The translations under genes and the position numbers were made by a program. 64,000 nucleotides of DNA from assembly GCA_018061805.1 (NCBI GenBank), contig JAGOTL010000002.1:22327-86326 (forward strand), read 5' to 3'. This DNA is from Candidatus Babeliales bacterium. GTDB taxonomy: Bacteria; Babelota; Babeliae; Babelales; Chromulinivoraceae. Shown piece by piece: positions 9,326-18,448 of the stretch (the stretch's first letter is position 1; every line of letters begins with the position of its first letter). The notes under the pieces are model-generated. The model was not told where the DNA came from, searched no databases, and saw nothing but the letters and a program-made list of their open reading frames with translations.

Positions 9326-10180
9326 ATGCAGTTTTTAAAAAACCTTATCAAGAATGAAAAGTCCTTTTTTTTCATGGCGCCAGCGCTAGCATGGCAAATA
9401 TGTTTTTGTTTTTTACCACTGTTGTTTGTGATACAGCTCAGTTTGTGTACCAATTTGTTTCAAGGTTGGACGCTTGAGTATGTGGCGCAGGTATTTCGAT
9501 TTACACATCTTTTAGTCGTTTTTAGATCAATGCTGCTTGCAAGCGTGACAGCGGTTTTATGTTTGCTCGTTGGATATCCTGTAGCATATTATGTTGCATT
9601 GTGTGCTCCAAGTCGCATGAGAACAGCGTTGATGTTTTTGGTTGTTTTACCATTTTTAACCAACCTATTGGTACAGGTATACGCATGGTTTTTCCTGCTT
9701 GAAAAAAACGGGGTCATTAATAAACTTTTACACTTAGTAGGTTTAGACTTTGGTCATTTGCTGAACAGTACATTTTCTATGTATTTGGTTATGTTTCACG
9801 TATATCTTCCATTTATGATTATGCCATTGTACTCAACGCTTGAAAAAATAAACATGAGATGGATAGAAGCTTCGCTTGATTTAGGGGCATCCTACTTTCA
9901 AACGTTTTGTCGAGTAGTTGTGCCATTGTCTGTGCATGGCGTCAAAACAGGATTTTTCTTGGTGTATGTTACAGCGTTTGGTGAATATGCAATACCGTCA
10001 CTACTTGCAGGCCAACGACATTATTTTGTTGGGACTATGATCTCAGAATATTTTTTTATTGGTAGAGATTGGCATGTTGGTGCGGCTTTTACATTATTTA
10101 GTTCATGCATTTTTATTGCATCAATTGCGCTGTATCAAATCTGTTTTACAAAATTAGTTGATCGACTGCAAAGGATTTAG
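9326..10180 (+). CDS. potB: Polyamine ABC transporter permease PotB
   Basis: A 284-residue inner membrane permease with about six transmembrane segments. The EAA loop that contacts the ATPase is EASLDLGASYFQTFCRVVVP (from about residue 182). The ATG at 9326 is preceded by AAAGGG. It belongs to the binding-protein-dependent transport inner membrane component family and sits between potA and potC. Confidence 0.92.
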   Translation: MQFLKNLIKNEKSFFFMAPALAWQICFCFLPLLFVIQLSLCTNLFQGWTLEYVAQVFRFTHLLVVFRSMLLASVTAVLCLLVGYPVAYYVALCAPSRMRTALMFLVVLPFLTNLLVQVYAWFFLLEKNGVINKLLHLVGLDFGHLLNSTFSMYLVMFHVYLPFMIMPLYSTLEKINMRWIEASLDLGASYFQTFCRVVVPLSVHGVKTGFFLVYVTAFGEYAIPSLLAGQRHYFVGTMISEYFFIGRDWHVGAAFTLFSSCIFIASIALYQICFTKLVDRLQRI

Positions 10181-10184
10181 CACT

Positions 10185-10952
10185 ATGAACGTATCCAAAT
10201 CGACATTGCCTATTTTTGTAGGATTAGTGTATTTGTTTTTGTACACGCCGATTATGGTGTTGGTTTTGTATTCATTTAATCAGGGCGGTTTTCCTGATGC
10301 ATGGACCGGTTTTTCTTTGCATTGGTACCATGATTTATGGCAGTCACAAGAAATTTGGCGCGCTTTTTATAATTCGATTATTGTTGCAAGTTGTTCATCT
10401 TTTTTAAGTGTGACAATGTCTGTATGTTTTGTTCATGGCCTTCGTAAGTACAGCAGTGACTGGGTAGGTATTTTTTACAGTAACACCTTGATACCCGATA
10501 TTGTGCTTGCGGTAGGTATGTTGTCATTGTTTGCGTATCTTGTTGTGCCACTTGGTTTGGGCACATTGATAGCGGGACACACATTACTTGGTCTTGGTTT
10601 TTCGATGCCGATTATTAAAGGGCGTTATGATGAACTGGATAAAAGTTTGATAGAAGCATCGTTGGATTTAGGCGCATCCATGAAATATACGTTTTTGCAC
10701 GTGATTGTTCCTTTTTTGTATCCAGCACTTTTAGTCGCATTTTTGTTAACGGTTATCATATCATTTGATGATTTTTTAATATCGTTCTTTTGTTCTGGTT
10801 CTACGGTTCAAACATTATCTTTGTATATTTTTTCTATGATACGTTCTGGAATATCACCTGTGGTTAATGCATTGTCGACGTTGTTATTGGTAGGAAGTTG
10901 TGTGTTATTATTCGTGATGATGACATTTCAAAAAAACCTTTTTAAAGATTAG
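10185..10952 (+). CDS. potC: Polyamine ABC transporter permease PotC
   Basis: A 255-residue permease paralogous to PotB, with EAA loop EASLDLGASMKYTFLHVIVP. An in-frame ATG at 10158 lies inside potB. The ATG at 10185 is preferred because AAAGGA sits 9 bases upstream and it gives a normal PotC N-terminus. It forms the membrane channel with PotB. The potD start follows 8 bases later. Confidence 0.92.
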   Translation: MNVSKSTLPIFVGLVYLFLYTPIMVLVLYSFNQGGFPDAWTGFSLHWYHDLWQSQEIWRAFYNSIIVASCSSFLSVTMSVCFVHGLRKYSSDWVGIFYSNTLIPDIVLAVGMLSLFAYLVVPLGLGTLIAGHTLLGLGFSMPIIKGRYDELDKSLIEASLDLGASMKYTFLHVIVPFLYPALLVAFLLTVIISFDDFLISFFCSGSTVQTLSLYIFSMIRSGISPVVNALSTLLLVGSCVLLFVMMTFQKNLFKD

Positions 10953-10960
10953 GTGCAAGC

Positions 10961-12037
10961 ATGGTCAAAGCAGCTCATTATTTCATACGATCATTGCTTG
11001 TTGTGGCATGGATAGGAATTATTTATAGTTTCTTGATGTTGCCAGCATGGTTGCCAACAAACACAGTACCTGTAAAGTCGCTGCGTATTTATACGTGGGC
11101 GTATCGTATCGATGAAAACATTGTCCGAGAATTTGAACAAAAAACAGGTATTAAAGTATTTCTTAATTATTATGAAAGCGGTGAAGAGCTTTTAACAAAA
11201 TTAGAAATGATGCCGACACTTGATTATGATATTTTGTTGCCATCAGGTTTTATGATGCAGCGCATCATAGATTTGAACTTGGCTAAAAAAATAGATAAGC
11301 AACGTTGTTCATTTCTTAAAAAAATATATCCAGAATTTTTAGATATGTATTTTGATCCACAGAATCAATATTCTATACCGTTGTATTGGGATGTTTTTGG
11401 TATTGGCTATAACGCTCGTATGGTACAGGGTCCTATCACGCTTGATTTGTTGTTTAATAAAAAATCTATGGTTGGTTCATCAGTTGGAATGGTTGATGAT
11501 TCTCGAGAAGCCATTTTTATGGCGGCACAATATTTAGGTATTCCTTTAGTTGGTTCATTTACTCCAGAGCAAATTCAAAAAATATATGCTTTATTGTATG
11601 AACAGCGACATTGGGTTGGTGCTTATTCAGATTCTCAGCAGGGATATTATTTAGCATCAGACACCTTTGCGGTCGTTGCAGCTGATCGTGAAATTATTCG
11701 CCGTCAAGCGATCAAAACAGACTTTGTACAATTTGCGTTAATACCGCAAGGATCAATGCTTCGCATCGATAACATTGTGGTAAGTGCTACGACACAAAAA
11801 GATGACATGATTTATCAGTTTTTAAATTATTTAATGAGTGATGAAGTTATGTTGCATCATGCTACAACGTTTGGTGTATTGCCTGTTACTAAAACAGTCT
11901 TTAAACAGATACAAGATTGTATTGGTTTGCCAGATCTGTATCCGGGTAGCGATTCATTTAATAAATTAGTTGTTTTTCAGCATGGTTTGACTCAAAAACA
12001 GTTGAATGATTTTTGGGTACAATATAAGTCTTCATAG
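10961..12037 (+). CDS. potD: Polyamine-binding protein PotD
   Basis: A 358-residue periplasmic binding protein for spermidine/putrescine. After an N-terminal membrane anchor or signal (residues 10-32) it begins LRIYTWAYRIDENIVREFEQ, close to the PotD/PotF start (LxxYNWxxYI). It then shows the two-lobe pattern with YDILLPSGFM and IPLYWDVFGIGYN. Its stop (TAG) overlaps the Shine-Dalgarno of metG. It captures polyamines for PotABC. The signal lacks an obvious cleavage site, so it may stay anchored. Confidence 0.9.
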   Translation: MVKAAHYFIRSLLVVAWIGIIYSFLMLPAWLPTNTVPVKSLRIYTWAYRIDENIVREFEQKTGIKVFLNYYESGEELLTKLEMMPTLDYDILLPSGFMMQRIIDLNLAKKIDKQRCSFLKKIYPEFLDMYFDPQNQYSIPLYWDVFGIGYNARMVQGPITLDLLFNKKSMVGSSVGMVDDSREAIFMAAQYLGIPLVGSFTPEQIQKIYALLYEQRHWVGAYSDSQQGYYLASDTFAVVAADREIIRRQAIKTDFVQFALIPQGSMLRIDNIVVSATTQKDDMIYQFLNYLMSDEVMLHHATTFGVLPVTKTVFKQIQDCIGLPDLYPGSDSFNKLVVFQHGLTQKQLNDFWVQYKSS

Positions 12038-12049
12038 GAGTATTTTTCA

Positions 12050-13963
12050 GTGAAAAAAAGTTTTTATGTAACAACTCCCATTTACTATGTAACAGCAGCG
12101 CCACATTTAGGATCTTTATATTCAACATTGCTTGCTGATGTTGCAGCTCGTTATAACACCTTGCTTGGCAAAGATGTTTTTTTTCTAACTGGTACCGATG
12201 AACATGGACAAAAGGTAGCTGAAGCTGCTCAAAAGGCTGGAAAGTCGCCACAACAATTTGTAGATAGTTTTATCCCTGCTTACACAGATGCTTGGAAATT
12301 ATACAATATTGGGTATTCAAAATTTATTCGTACGACTGATAAAGATCATGTGCAAGCTGTACAAAAATGGATATCGCAATTAATGGCGCAGGGTGATATT
12401 TATAAAGGTGAGTATGTTGGTTGGTATTGTACTCCTTGTGAAACATATGTGACTGAAAAAGAAAGCACAACGCAAGATCAAGAAGTAACATGTCCATCAT
12501 GTTTACGCCCTACAAGTAAGCTTGCAGAAGAATGTTACTTTTTTAGATTATCAGCATATCAAGATCGATTGCTTGAGCTCTATGAAAAACATCCAAATTT
12601 TATGACACCAAAAGAACGACTTCATGAAATTATTTCGTTTGTAAAAGAAGGCTTAAAAGATCTGAGTATTTCTCGAACAACAGTAACGTGGGGTATCCCT
12701 TTTCCAGGTGATAGCAAACATGTAACCTATGTTTGGGCAGATGCTTTAAACAATTATATTACAGCAGTAGGATATGGTGCAGCAGGCCAAGAAAAAGAAT
12801 TAGCTCATTGGTGGCCAGCTGATATGCAAATACTTGGTAAAGACATTGTTCGTTTTCATGCTGTTTATTGGCCAGCATTTTTAATGGCAACGGGTTTGCG
12901 TATGCCAGAAAAATTATTAGTGCACGGTTGGATTAAAGTAGGCGATCAAAAAATGTCTAAATCGCTTGGTAATGCAGTTGATCCGTTAACGTTAGCGCGT
13001 AGCTATGGCGTTGATCAAATACGTTATTATTTGACACGTAAAATGGCTATCACGCAAGATTCACAATTCAGTCTTGCAGATATTGAACAAAGTATTAACA
13101 GTGAACTTGCAAATGATTTAGGCAATTTATTAAATCGTTGTTTGGTGTTAGCTCATAAATATCAATATACCACTATCCAAGCGCCATCATCATGGTCTGC
13201 ACAAGCACAACAGTTACATGATTCATGTCAACAAATGATTCATGAAGCAACTGTACTGGTTGAAGAAGGGTATTTGTATCGTGCAGTTAATCGGATTTGG
13301 GAATTTGTAAACCAAGTGAATGCGTATGTGCAATTAACACAGCCTTGGAAAACAGCAACCACGGATAAAGCAGCATTTGAAGAATCTATTGCAGCAGCTG
13401 TGTACAGCTTGAGAGCAATTGGTTTAATGATGTGGCCTGTGATGCCTACCAAAATGGAACAACTGTTGTTATGTGTAGGGTACACGGTGCAACCTGCGCT
13501 TGATCATAATAGATTGCATGAAGGTGCTGTGTGGACAGGTGTTTGTACCTTAAAAATATCAGAGCCACTTTTTGAAAAACATGAAACAAAGCCGGAGCTT
13601 AAAACTATGCAAGAACAGGTAAAAGTTGAAACAACGCCAACCGTTACGATTGATGAATTTATCAAAATGGATTTACGTGTTGGATTAATAGAGCAATGCG
13701 AGATTGTTGAAAAATCAGATAAATTATTAAAACTACAGGTTGATTTTGGTGATCTAGGAAAACGTCAAATTTTAAGTGGCGTTCGCAAACATTTTACTCC
13801 GCAAGATTTGATAGGTAAAAAAGCAGCCTTTATTGTGAATTTGCCACCACGTATGATGATGGGCATGGAGTCACAAGGAATGTTATTTGCAGCAGAGTCT
13901 AATGGAGTTTTGTCTATTTTACAACCAAGTGCTGATGCAGCTGCGGGTACTAAGATAAAATAA
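12050..13963 (+). CDS. metG: Methionyl-tRNA synthetase with C-terminal tRNA-binding domain
   Basis: Class I synthetase charging methionine, 637 residues. The start is GTG at 12050 with AGGAG 9 bases upstream. The HIGH-type motif is HLGS (19-22), the zinc knuckle is CTPCETY and CPSC (near residues 127-147), and KMSKSLGN is near residue 301. From about residue 535 there is an EMAP/Trbp-like tRNA-binding domain (KMDLRVGLIEQCEIVEKSDK), giving a dimeric-type MetRS. It is the last gene of the pot operon, which is an unusual partner for metG. A terminator lies 17 bases downstream. Confidence 0.95.
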   Translation: MKKSFYVTTPIYYVTAAPHLGSLYSTLLADVAARYNTLLGKDVFFLTGTDEHGQKVAEAAQKAGKSPQQFVDSFIPAYTDAWKLYNIGYSKFIRTTDKDHVQAVQKWISQLMAQGDIYKGEYVGWYCTPCETYVTEKESTTQDQEVTCPSCLRPTSKLAEECYFFRLSAYQDRLLELYEKHPNFMTPKERLHEIISFVKEGLKDLSISRTTVTWGIPFPGDSKHVTYVWADALNNYITAVGYGAAGQEKELAHWWPADMQILGKDIVRFHAVYWPAFLMATGLRMPEKLLVHGWIKVGDQKMSKSLGNAVDPLTLARSYGVDQIRYYLTRKMAITQDSQFSLADIEQSINSELANDLGNLLNRCLVLAHKYQYTTIQAPSSWSAQAQQLHDSCQQMIHEATVLVEEGYLYRAVNRIWEFVNQVNAYVQLTQPWKTATTDKAAFEESIAAAVYSLRAIGLMMWPVMPTKMEQLLLCVGYTVQPALDHNRLHEGAVWTGVCTLKISEPLFEKHETKPELKTMQEQVKVETTPTVTIDEFIKMDLRVGLIEQCEIVEKSDKLLKLQVDFGDLGKRQILSGVRKHFTPQDLIGKKAAFIVNLPPRMMMGMESQGMLFAAESNGVLSILQPSADAAAGTKIK

Positions 13964-13980
13964 GATCGAAAAATATACAA

Positions 13981-14007
13981 GGGCACCTTTACGGTGCCCT
14001 TTTTTTT
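13981..14007 (+). terminator. Terminator of the pot-metG operon
   Basis: A perfect 7-bp GC-rich stem GGGCACC/GGTGCCC (13981-13987, 13993-13999) with a 5-base loop and eight T's. Its T tract overlaps the stop of the convergent gene at 14006. Confidence 0.9.
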
Positions 14008-15235
14008 ATGACAAAGGTACAAATTTTTTGGGGACTAAAATAATTTCATTACCTTTACGATAATGAAGTGTTTCTTTTGGATATTTTTTTTCTGTTACTA
14101 AATATTTAGTAAATAGTGGCTCTTGTTTGGGTGAAAGTAGTGTTCGCATTGCGGTGATACCATTTTTTTGTATTTGATCAGATTGGTGTTTGTTTAAGTT
14201 GCTATCAAATCGAGATTTAAATTGGTAGAGCACGTCTTGCGTTACTTTTTCTTTGCGGTCAAATTTGCTGGTAGCAGAATCTTTTTTAGGAGCGCTTTTA
14301 AATGTTTGGCTGATTGCACTAAAGTCACTCTGTGAAAAATTAAGAGTAAATCCAACAGGTTCCCATTGAATGTACGTTAGATTGTCGCTGAGTAAGTGTC
14401 CAAATAAGATATGGCTATTTTGTCCTGGCAGTACGGGCATGCTTTCGTGTCTATGGTCTTTGAGATCAATTCCAAAACTATGATTTTGAAATTTTGGTTT
14501 TGATGACCAATTATGTGTTTTACGCGTGTAAGCTTCTGATTGCCATAAAGAATGAGGGTGTACAGGACCATACAGTTTATAACGTGGTGAAATTAATTCT
14601 GCATATCCATCTAAAAATAAAAAAAGATCTAAAGTTGGGTCAGGTATGGTTAGCATTCCTGTTGCAAAAATACCATCTTGAATAATTGCTTGGCCGTATA
14701 AATACCATTGTAGGTCAATGACTGCATCTTGATATGCTTTTTTAATCTGTTCTATAATTTCAGGATCTGTGACATGGGTGCGAATATAGCTGATTTTAAA
14801 TAACATTTTATATTCAGGGTTGATACAGTTTTCTCGCGTGAATTGAACGTTAGCGCGCTCTATTTCATGTTGCACATTGGCATCATTGTGGATACGCAAC
14901 CAAAAATGGTCAGGCGGTAGATTAAAAGCGGTATTTAAAATCTCGGCTGTCTGTGGAGTTAAATTTTTGATACGCAGTGCATTGTACAATAACCCTTGTG
15001 TCACAGCTTTCCAAACAGAAGCACCTTGTAAAATTGAAATTAATGCTTGTTTGGTGTTGATAGGTTGTAGTTGTTCAGGAAGCTTTTTGAATGATTGATG
15101 GATAGTTTGCAAGTATGGATTTTGTTTTTGTTCGGCGGTGGGCTTTGCCGGTTGAGGAATAATAGTATGGTATGAGCATACGGATAATGGTATAAGCATT
15201 AAAATCTGATTATACCAAAATGGTTTTTGCTTCAT
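14006..15235 (-). CDS. Exported protein of unknown function
   Basis: A 409-residue protein with a probable signal peptide (MKQKPFWYNQILMLIPLSVCSYH; the Cys at 20 is not in a clear lipobox). The mature part is soluble and has no family motif I can name. Segments such as LFLFLDGYAELISPRY and NSHILFGHLLSDNLTYIQWEP look like beta-rich globular regions, with a basic linker near residues 315-330. It is followed by the terminator region of metG and preceded by ntt1 on the same strand (14-base gap), so it may be co-transcribed with it. Confidence 0.6.
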   Translation of the reverse strand: MKQKPFWYNQILMLIPLSVCSYHTIIPQPAKPTAEQKQNPYLQTIHQSFKKLPEQLQPINTKQALISILQGASVWKAVTQGLLYNALRIKNLTPQTAEILNTAFNLPPDHFWLRIHNDANVQHEIERANVQFTRENCINPEYKMLFKISYIRTHVTDPEIIEQIKKAYQDAVIDLQWYLYGQAIIQDGIFATGMLTIPDPTLDLFLFLDGYAELISPRYKLYGPVHPHSLWQSEAYTRKTHNWSSKPKFQNHSFGIDLKDHRHESMPVLPGQNSHILFGHLLSDNLTYIQWEPVGFTLNFSQSDFSAISQTFKSAPKKDSATSKFDRKEKVTQDVLYQFKSRFDSNLNKHQSDQIQKNGITAMRTLLSPKQEPLFTKYLVTEKKYPKETLHYRKGNEIILVPKKFVPLS

Positions 15236-15249
15236 TACTGATTCCTTTT

Positions 15250-16632
15250 TTATTCAATAATTTTATTTTGTTCTAACAGCTTAGCGTTTTGGGTGCCTAC
15301 AAACAATGCAGCTACAATCCAAATACCAATACAACCTAAGCTAATTAAAGTTCCATACATAATCAAATTATGAATTGAAAGTATTGAGTTACCAGGTACG
15401 TTGAGCCATCCACCAATTTGTGCCCCAGACATTTTTGCAGATCGGGAACCAAACATATCGATAATGCTTTTAGTTTTAAACTTTACATCTTTGCTGGTTG
15501 GGATGTACATCATCTCTTTGACGGGGTTATTTAAAGCGTATGCTAAAGCTTTAATGACAAGCATTACGATAAATATTGCCCACAATAAATGCATTGCTGA
15601 TGGTGATACATAGTTATAATACGAAAATAAGCCCAGTAAAAATGTTGCAAATAAAATAGGGTAAATTAAAAGACAAATTTTTGTGCCTAATTTTTTAATA
15701 GCGTAGCTAGTACCAAGTAGGGCTATTAAAAAGGCAAGTGTGTTGATCGATACGCCATACATACCTTTGAACCATTTAAACGTAGGGTCATCAAAAAGTA
15801 TTGATGCTTGAGAGTTCATTTGGTATTCAACAATAGTTCCTGCTATTTCATAAAATGTTGAAACAACAAGTACTCCAATTAAATAAGGTTCTGTTGCAAG
15901 TAGCGTAAAACCACTCCATGCATGATGTTCTTTTTTTGTTTCGCGACTATCGCTGCGCATTTGTTCTGCAGGAATTGTTTTGACTAAGTAACGAATGGTC
16001 AGCATAAAAAAAGCAAGGCATACGACAACGATAGCATAAAAAGGCCAGATAATTTTTGTATGAATGAGCATTAACGCAGAGCCACCAATTGCACCAAATT
16101 GTCCGGCAGCAGTGATGACAGGAAATGCTCTTTTTGCTTGATCAGACGGTGTTGAGCTGATGGTAAATGACCAAAACAAAGCGACCATCAAAGAACCGAA
16201 GCTTTCGGTAAATAAATAACCTAAAATACCACTGGTTGCGAGCATTGTACGGCCTATAAATTCATCGCCGTAACTATTTTTAATAAAAAGTATTACGGTC
16301 ATGTATGAAAAAACGATCATGTAAAATGATGCGATGACATACATGAGTTTATGTTTTTCAAATATATCAACAAGTCGTCCATACAGTAAAACAAGAAACA
16401 GTACAAAGAGAGGAGATAAGGTTTTGACTGTTGGGATCCAGAGTCGTCCTGTGTCGTGTGACCAGCCTAAAGATGTTGGAAAAGCAAGTTTATACAAAAC
16501 AAGATCTTTTAAAAGTCGCATGAGCCAGTATGTGCCAATGGTGAATAAAAATGCCAGCGCGAGTAAGCTTATTTTTTTGATCTCGTCTTGTTTGATGTCT
16601 GGATAAAAAAATCGTATAAACGCTGATATCAT
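15250..16632 (-). CDS. Nucleotide translocase (ATP/ADP carrier, NTT family), copy 1
   Basis: A 460-residue multi-pass protein of the NTT/AAA (ATP:ADP antiporter) family used by Chlamydiae, Rickettsiales and Dependentiae to take host nucleotides. About 11-12 hydrophobic segments. Family-like stretches include YWLMRLLKDLVLYKLAFPTS, LVALFWSFTISSTPSDQAKR and NPVKEMMYIPTSKDVKFKTK. The ATG at 16632 is preferred over an upstream in-frame ATG at 16689 because AAGGGGACC lies just upstream and the N-terminus then matches the tandem paralog (MISxxxxFFYPDIK). Substrate (ATP/ADP exchange or net NTP uptake) cannot be told from sequence. Confidence 0.9.
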   Translation of the reverse strand: MISAFIRFFYPDIKQDEIKKISLLALAFLFTIGTYWLMRLLKDLVLYKLAFPTSLGWSHDTGRLWIPTVKTLSPLFVLFLVLLYGRLVDIFEKHKLMYVIASFYMIVFSYMTVILFIKNSYGDEFIGRTMLATSGILGYLFTESFGSLMVALFWSFTISSTPSDQAKRAFPVITAAGQFGAIGGSALMLIHTKIIWPFYAIVVVCLAFFMLTIRYLVKTIPAEQMRSDSRETKKEHHAWSGFTLLATEPYLIGVLVVSTFYEIAGTIVEYQMNSQASILFDDPTFKWFKGMYGVSINTLAFLIALLGTSYAIKKLGTKICLLIYPILFATFLLGLFSYYNYVSPSAMHLLWAIFIVMLVIKALAYALNNPVKEMMYIPTSKDVKFKTKSIIDMFGSRSAKMSGAQIGGWLNVPGNSILSIHNLIMYGTLISLGCIGIWIVAALFVGTQNAKLLEQNKIIE

Positions 16633-16667
16633 AAGATTGGTCCCCTTTGTATGTATAGTCTTAACAG

Positions 16668-16702
16668 AAAAGACTCCGACATATAACATGCCGGAGTCTT
16701 TT
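16668..16702 (-). terminator. Hairpin between the two nucleotide translocase genes
   Basis: A perfect 11-bp stem AAAAGACTCCG/CGGAGTCTTTT (16668-16678, 16692-16702). It lies 36 bases past the copy 2 stop and 36 bases before the copy 1 start. The downstream T run on the minus strand is short, so it may be a partial terminator that lowers copy 1 expression, or an mRNA-stabilising hairpin. Confidence 0.6.
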
Positions 16703-16737
16703 GGTATCGATCAAGATTTCGATATAAATCGTTGGTG

Positions 16738-18120
16738 TTACCCAATAATCTCACCGCTTTTAACGAGTTTTTGATTTTTGTTACCAACGTAGATTGCTGC
16801 CATAATCCATACACCAATAACGCCAAGGCTAATAAGTGAGCCATAAAGCATGAGGTTTTGGATAGATGCAACTGCGTTTCCAGGTACGTTGAGGTAGTCT
16901 GTAACTTGAGCGCCTGTACCTTTTGCTGATCTACCACCAAGCATATCGATGATGCCTTTTGTTTTAAATTTAGCATCTTTGCTTGTTGGGATATACATCA
17001 TTTCTTTAACAGGGTTGTTAACTGCGTATGAAGCACCTTTAACAATCATCATCACGCCAAATGTAGCCCATACGAGTGATGTTGATGTCGCCATACCGCT
17101 TTGGTAGTACATATAAAGTGCTACTAAAGAGATTGCAAAGCTTATTGGATAAATAAGCAAGCAGATGCGTACACCGTAGTTTTTAATGATTTTGCTAGTT
17201 CCTAAAAGAGCCATAACAAAAGCAAGACCGTTTGAAGCTACACCAAAATCACCAAGGAAATTTTGGAATTCAGAACCATTAAAAATCACGCTTGCTTGTG
17301 ATTTCATTTGGTAATCAATGATTGTTCCTGCGATTTCGTAGAATGTTGATACTACTAAAACACCCATTAAATATGGTTGTGATACTAATAATTTGAGTCC
17401 ACCAAAAAAGTCTGGTTTAGATTTTTTTTCTTCATGATCAGATTTCATTTGATCTGAAGGAGTTGTTTTGATCAAAGAGTAGATCGCAACAATTAAACCA
17501 AGAAGGAATGTTGTTGCAACAAAGAACAACGGCCATGTTGGAAGTTGTTTAACTTTCATTAAAGCTGATCCACCAATTGAACCGATTTGACCTAACGCAA
17601 CGATGAACGGGAATGTTCTTTTTGCTTGATCAGATGTTGAAATACTTACGGTGAATGACCAGAATAATGCAACCAAAACAGAACCAAGGCTTTCTGTAAG
17701 CAAGTAGTTACCAATACCTGTGTATTTTAATACTGTTGCACCTACAAAAGCTGAACCTTGTGTTGCTTGCAAGTATAAAACAGTAGCAACAAAACCAAAG
17801 CAAACTGTATAGAATGCTGCGATGATGTAAAATAGTTTATGTTTTTCAAACATATCAACCATTTTGGTATAAATAGTAACAGCAACAAGTACTGTTAAGA
17901 TAGATAATGTTTTTGCTGTAGGTTGCCATGTGCGTCCCATGTCAGCGTCAAAACCCAAATCTGTTGGGAATGTTAACTTGAAAAGCACTACATCTTTTAA
18001 AAGACGTAAAAGCCAGTAAGCACCAATTGTGAAGAAGAATGCGACTGCAAGCGTTGTATATTTTTTTACTTCATCCCGTTTAATATCTGGGTAGAAAAAC
18101 TGAACAACTGATGAAATCAT
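16738..18120 (-). CDS. Nucleotide translocase (ATP/ADP carrier, NTT family), copy 2
   Basis: A 460-residue paralog of the adjacent gene, the same length and alignable end to end (YWLLRLLKDVVLFKLTFPTD, NPVKEMMYIPTSKDAKFKTK). About 11-12 membrane segments. It imports or exchanges host nucleotides across the inner membrane. It is the first gene after a strong promoter (18219-18247) with a leader of about 90 bases, so it is probably the better expressed copy. The retained identity in conserved loops suggests a recent tandem duplication, with room for divergence in substrate. Confidence 0.92.
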   Translation of the reverse strand: MISSVVQFFYPDIKRDEVKKYTTLAVAFFFTIGAYWLLRLLKDVVLFKLTFPTDLGFDADMGRTWQPTAKTLSILTVLVAVTIYTKMVDMFEKHKLFYIIAAFYTVCFGFVATVLYLQATQGSAFVGATVLKYTGIGNYLLTESLGSVLVALFWSFTVSISTSDQAKRTFPFIVALGQIGSIGGSALMKVKQLPTWPLFFVATTFLLGLIVAIYSLIKTTPSDQMKSDHEEKKSKPDFFGGLKLLVSQPYLMGVLVVSTFYEIAGTIIDYQMKSQASVIFNGSEFQNFLGDFGVASNGLAFVMALLGTSKIIKNYGVRICLLIYPISFAISLVALYMYYQSGMATSTSLVWATFGVMMIVKGASYAVNNPVKEMMYIPTSKDAKFKTKGIIDMLGGRSAKGTGAQVTDYLNVPGNAVASIQNLMLYGSLISLGVIGVWIMAAIYVGNKNQKLVKSGEIIG

Positions 18121-18218
18121 AAAGCATGACCTTTCATATAAATATTATTTATTTTTCTTACGTAATTTTTGAAATGCAAAAAGTTCAAAAGATAGCAGTT
18201 TAATAATTCTTTTGAAAT

Positions 18219-18247
18219 ATTATATCCAATAAAATATGATACCTCAA
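18219..18247 (-). promoter_or_regulatory. Promoter of the nucleotide translocase genes
   Basis: On the minus strand, TTGAGG (18242-18247), a 17-bp spacer and a perfect TATAAT (18219-18224). It lies within the 328-base stretch 18121-18448, which contains only this promoter and the topA terminator. Confidence 0.75.
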
Positions 18248-18275
18248 AAAATCAGAAAGTACAGTTTGTGATGTG

Positions 18276-18315
18276 AAAAAAGGCTTTATGTCTATAAAAC
18301 ATAAAGCCTTTTTTT
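18276..18315. terminator. Bidirectional terminator downstream of topA
   Basis: A 10-bp stem GGCTTTATGT/ACATAAAGCC (18282-18291, 18299-18308) flanked by six A's and seven T's. It is 133 bases past the topA stop on the minus strand and isolates topA from the translocase promoter. Confidence 0.85.
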
Positions 18316-18448
18316 GGATTTTTATTGTTTAAAATTAACAGATTTTGCTTAAAATAGCATCGAGTAGATCATTGCAGATAGTTTAAAAAGCTTTGCATGA
18401 AATATGTAAAACTTTGCTTAGAAAAGTCTATTCTTATACGATAAAACA

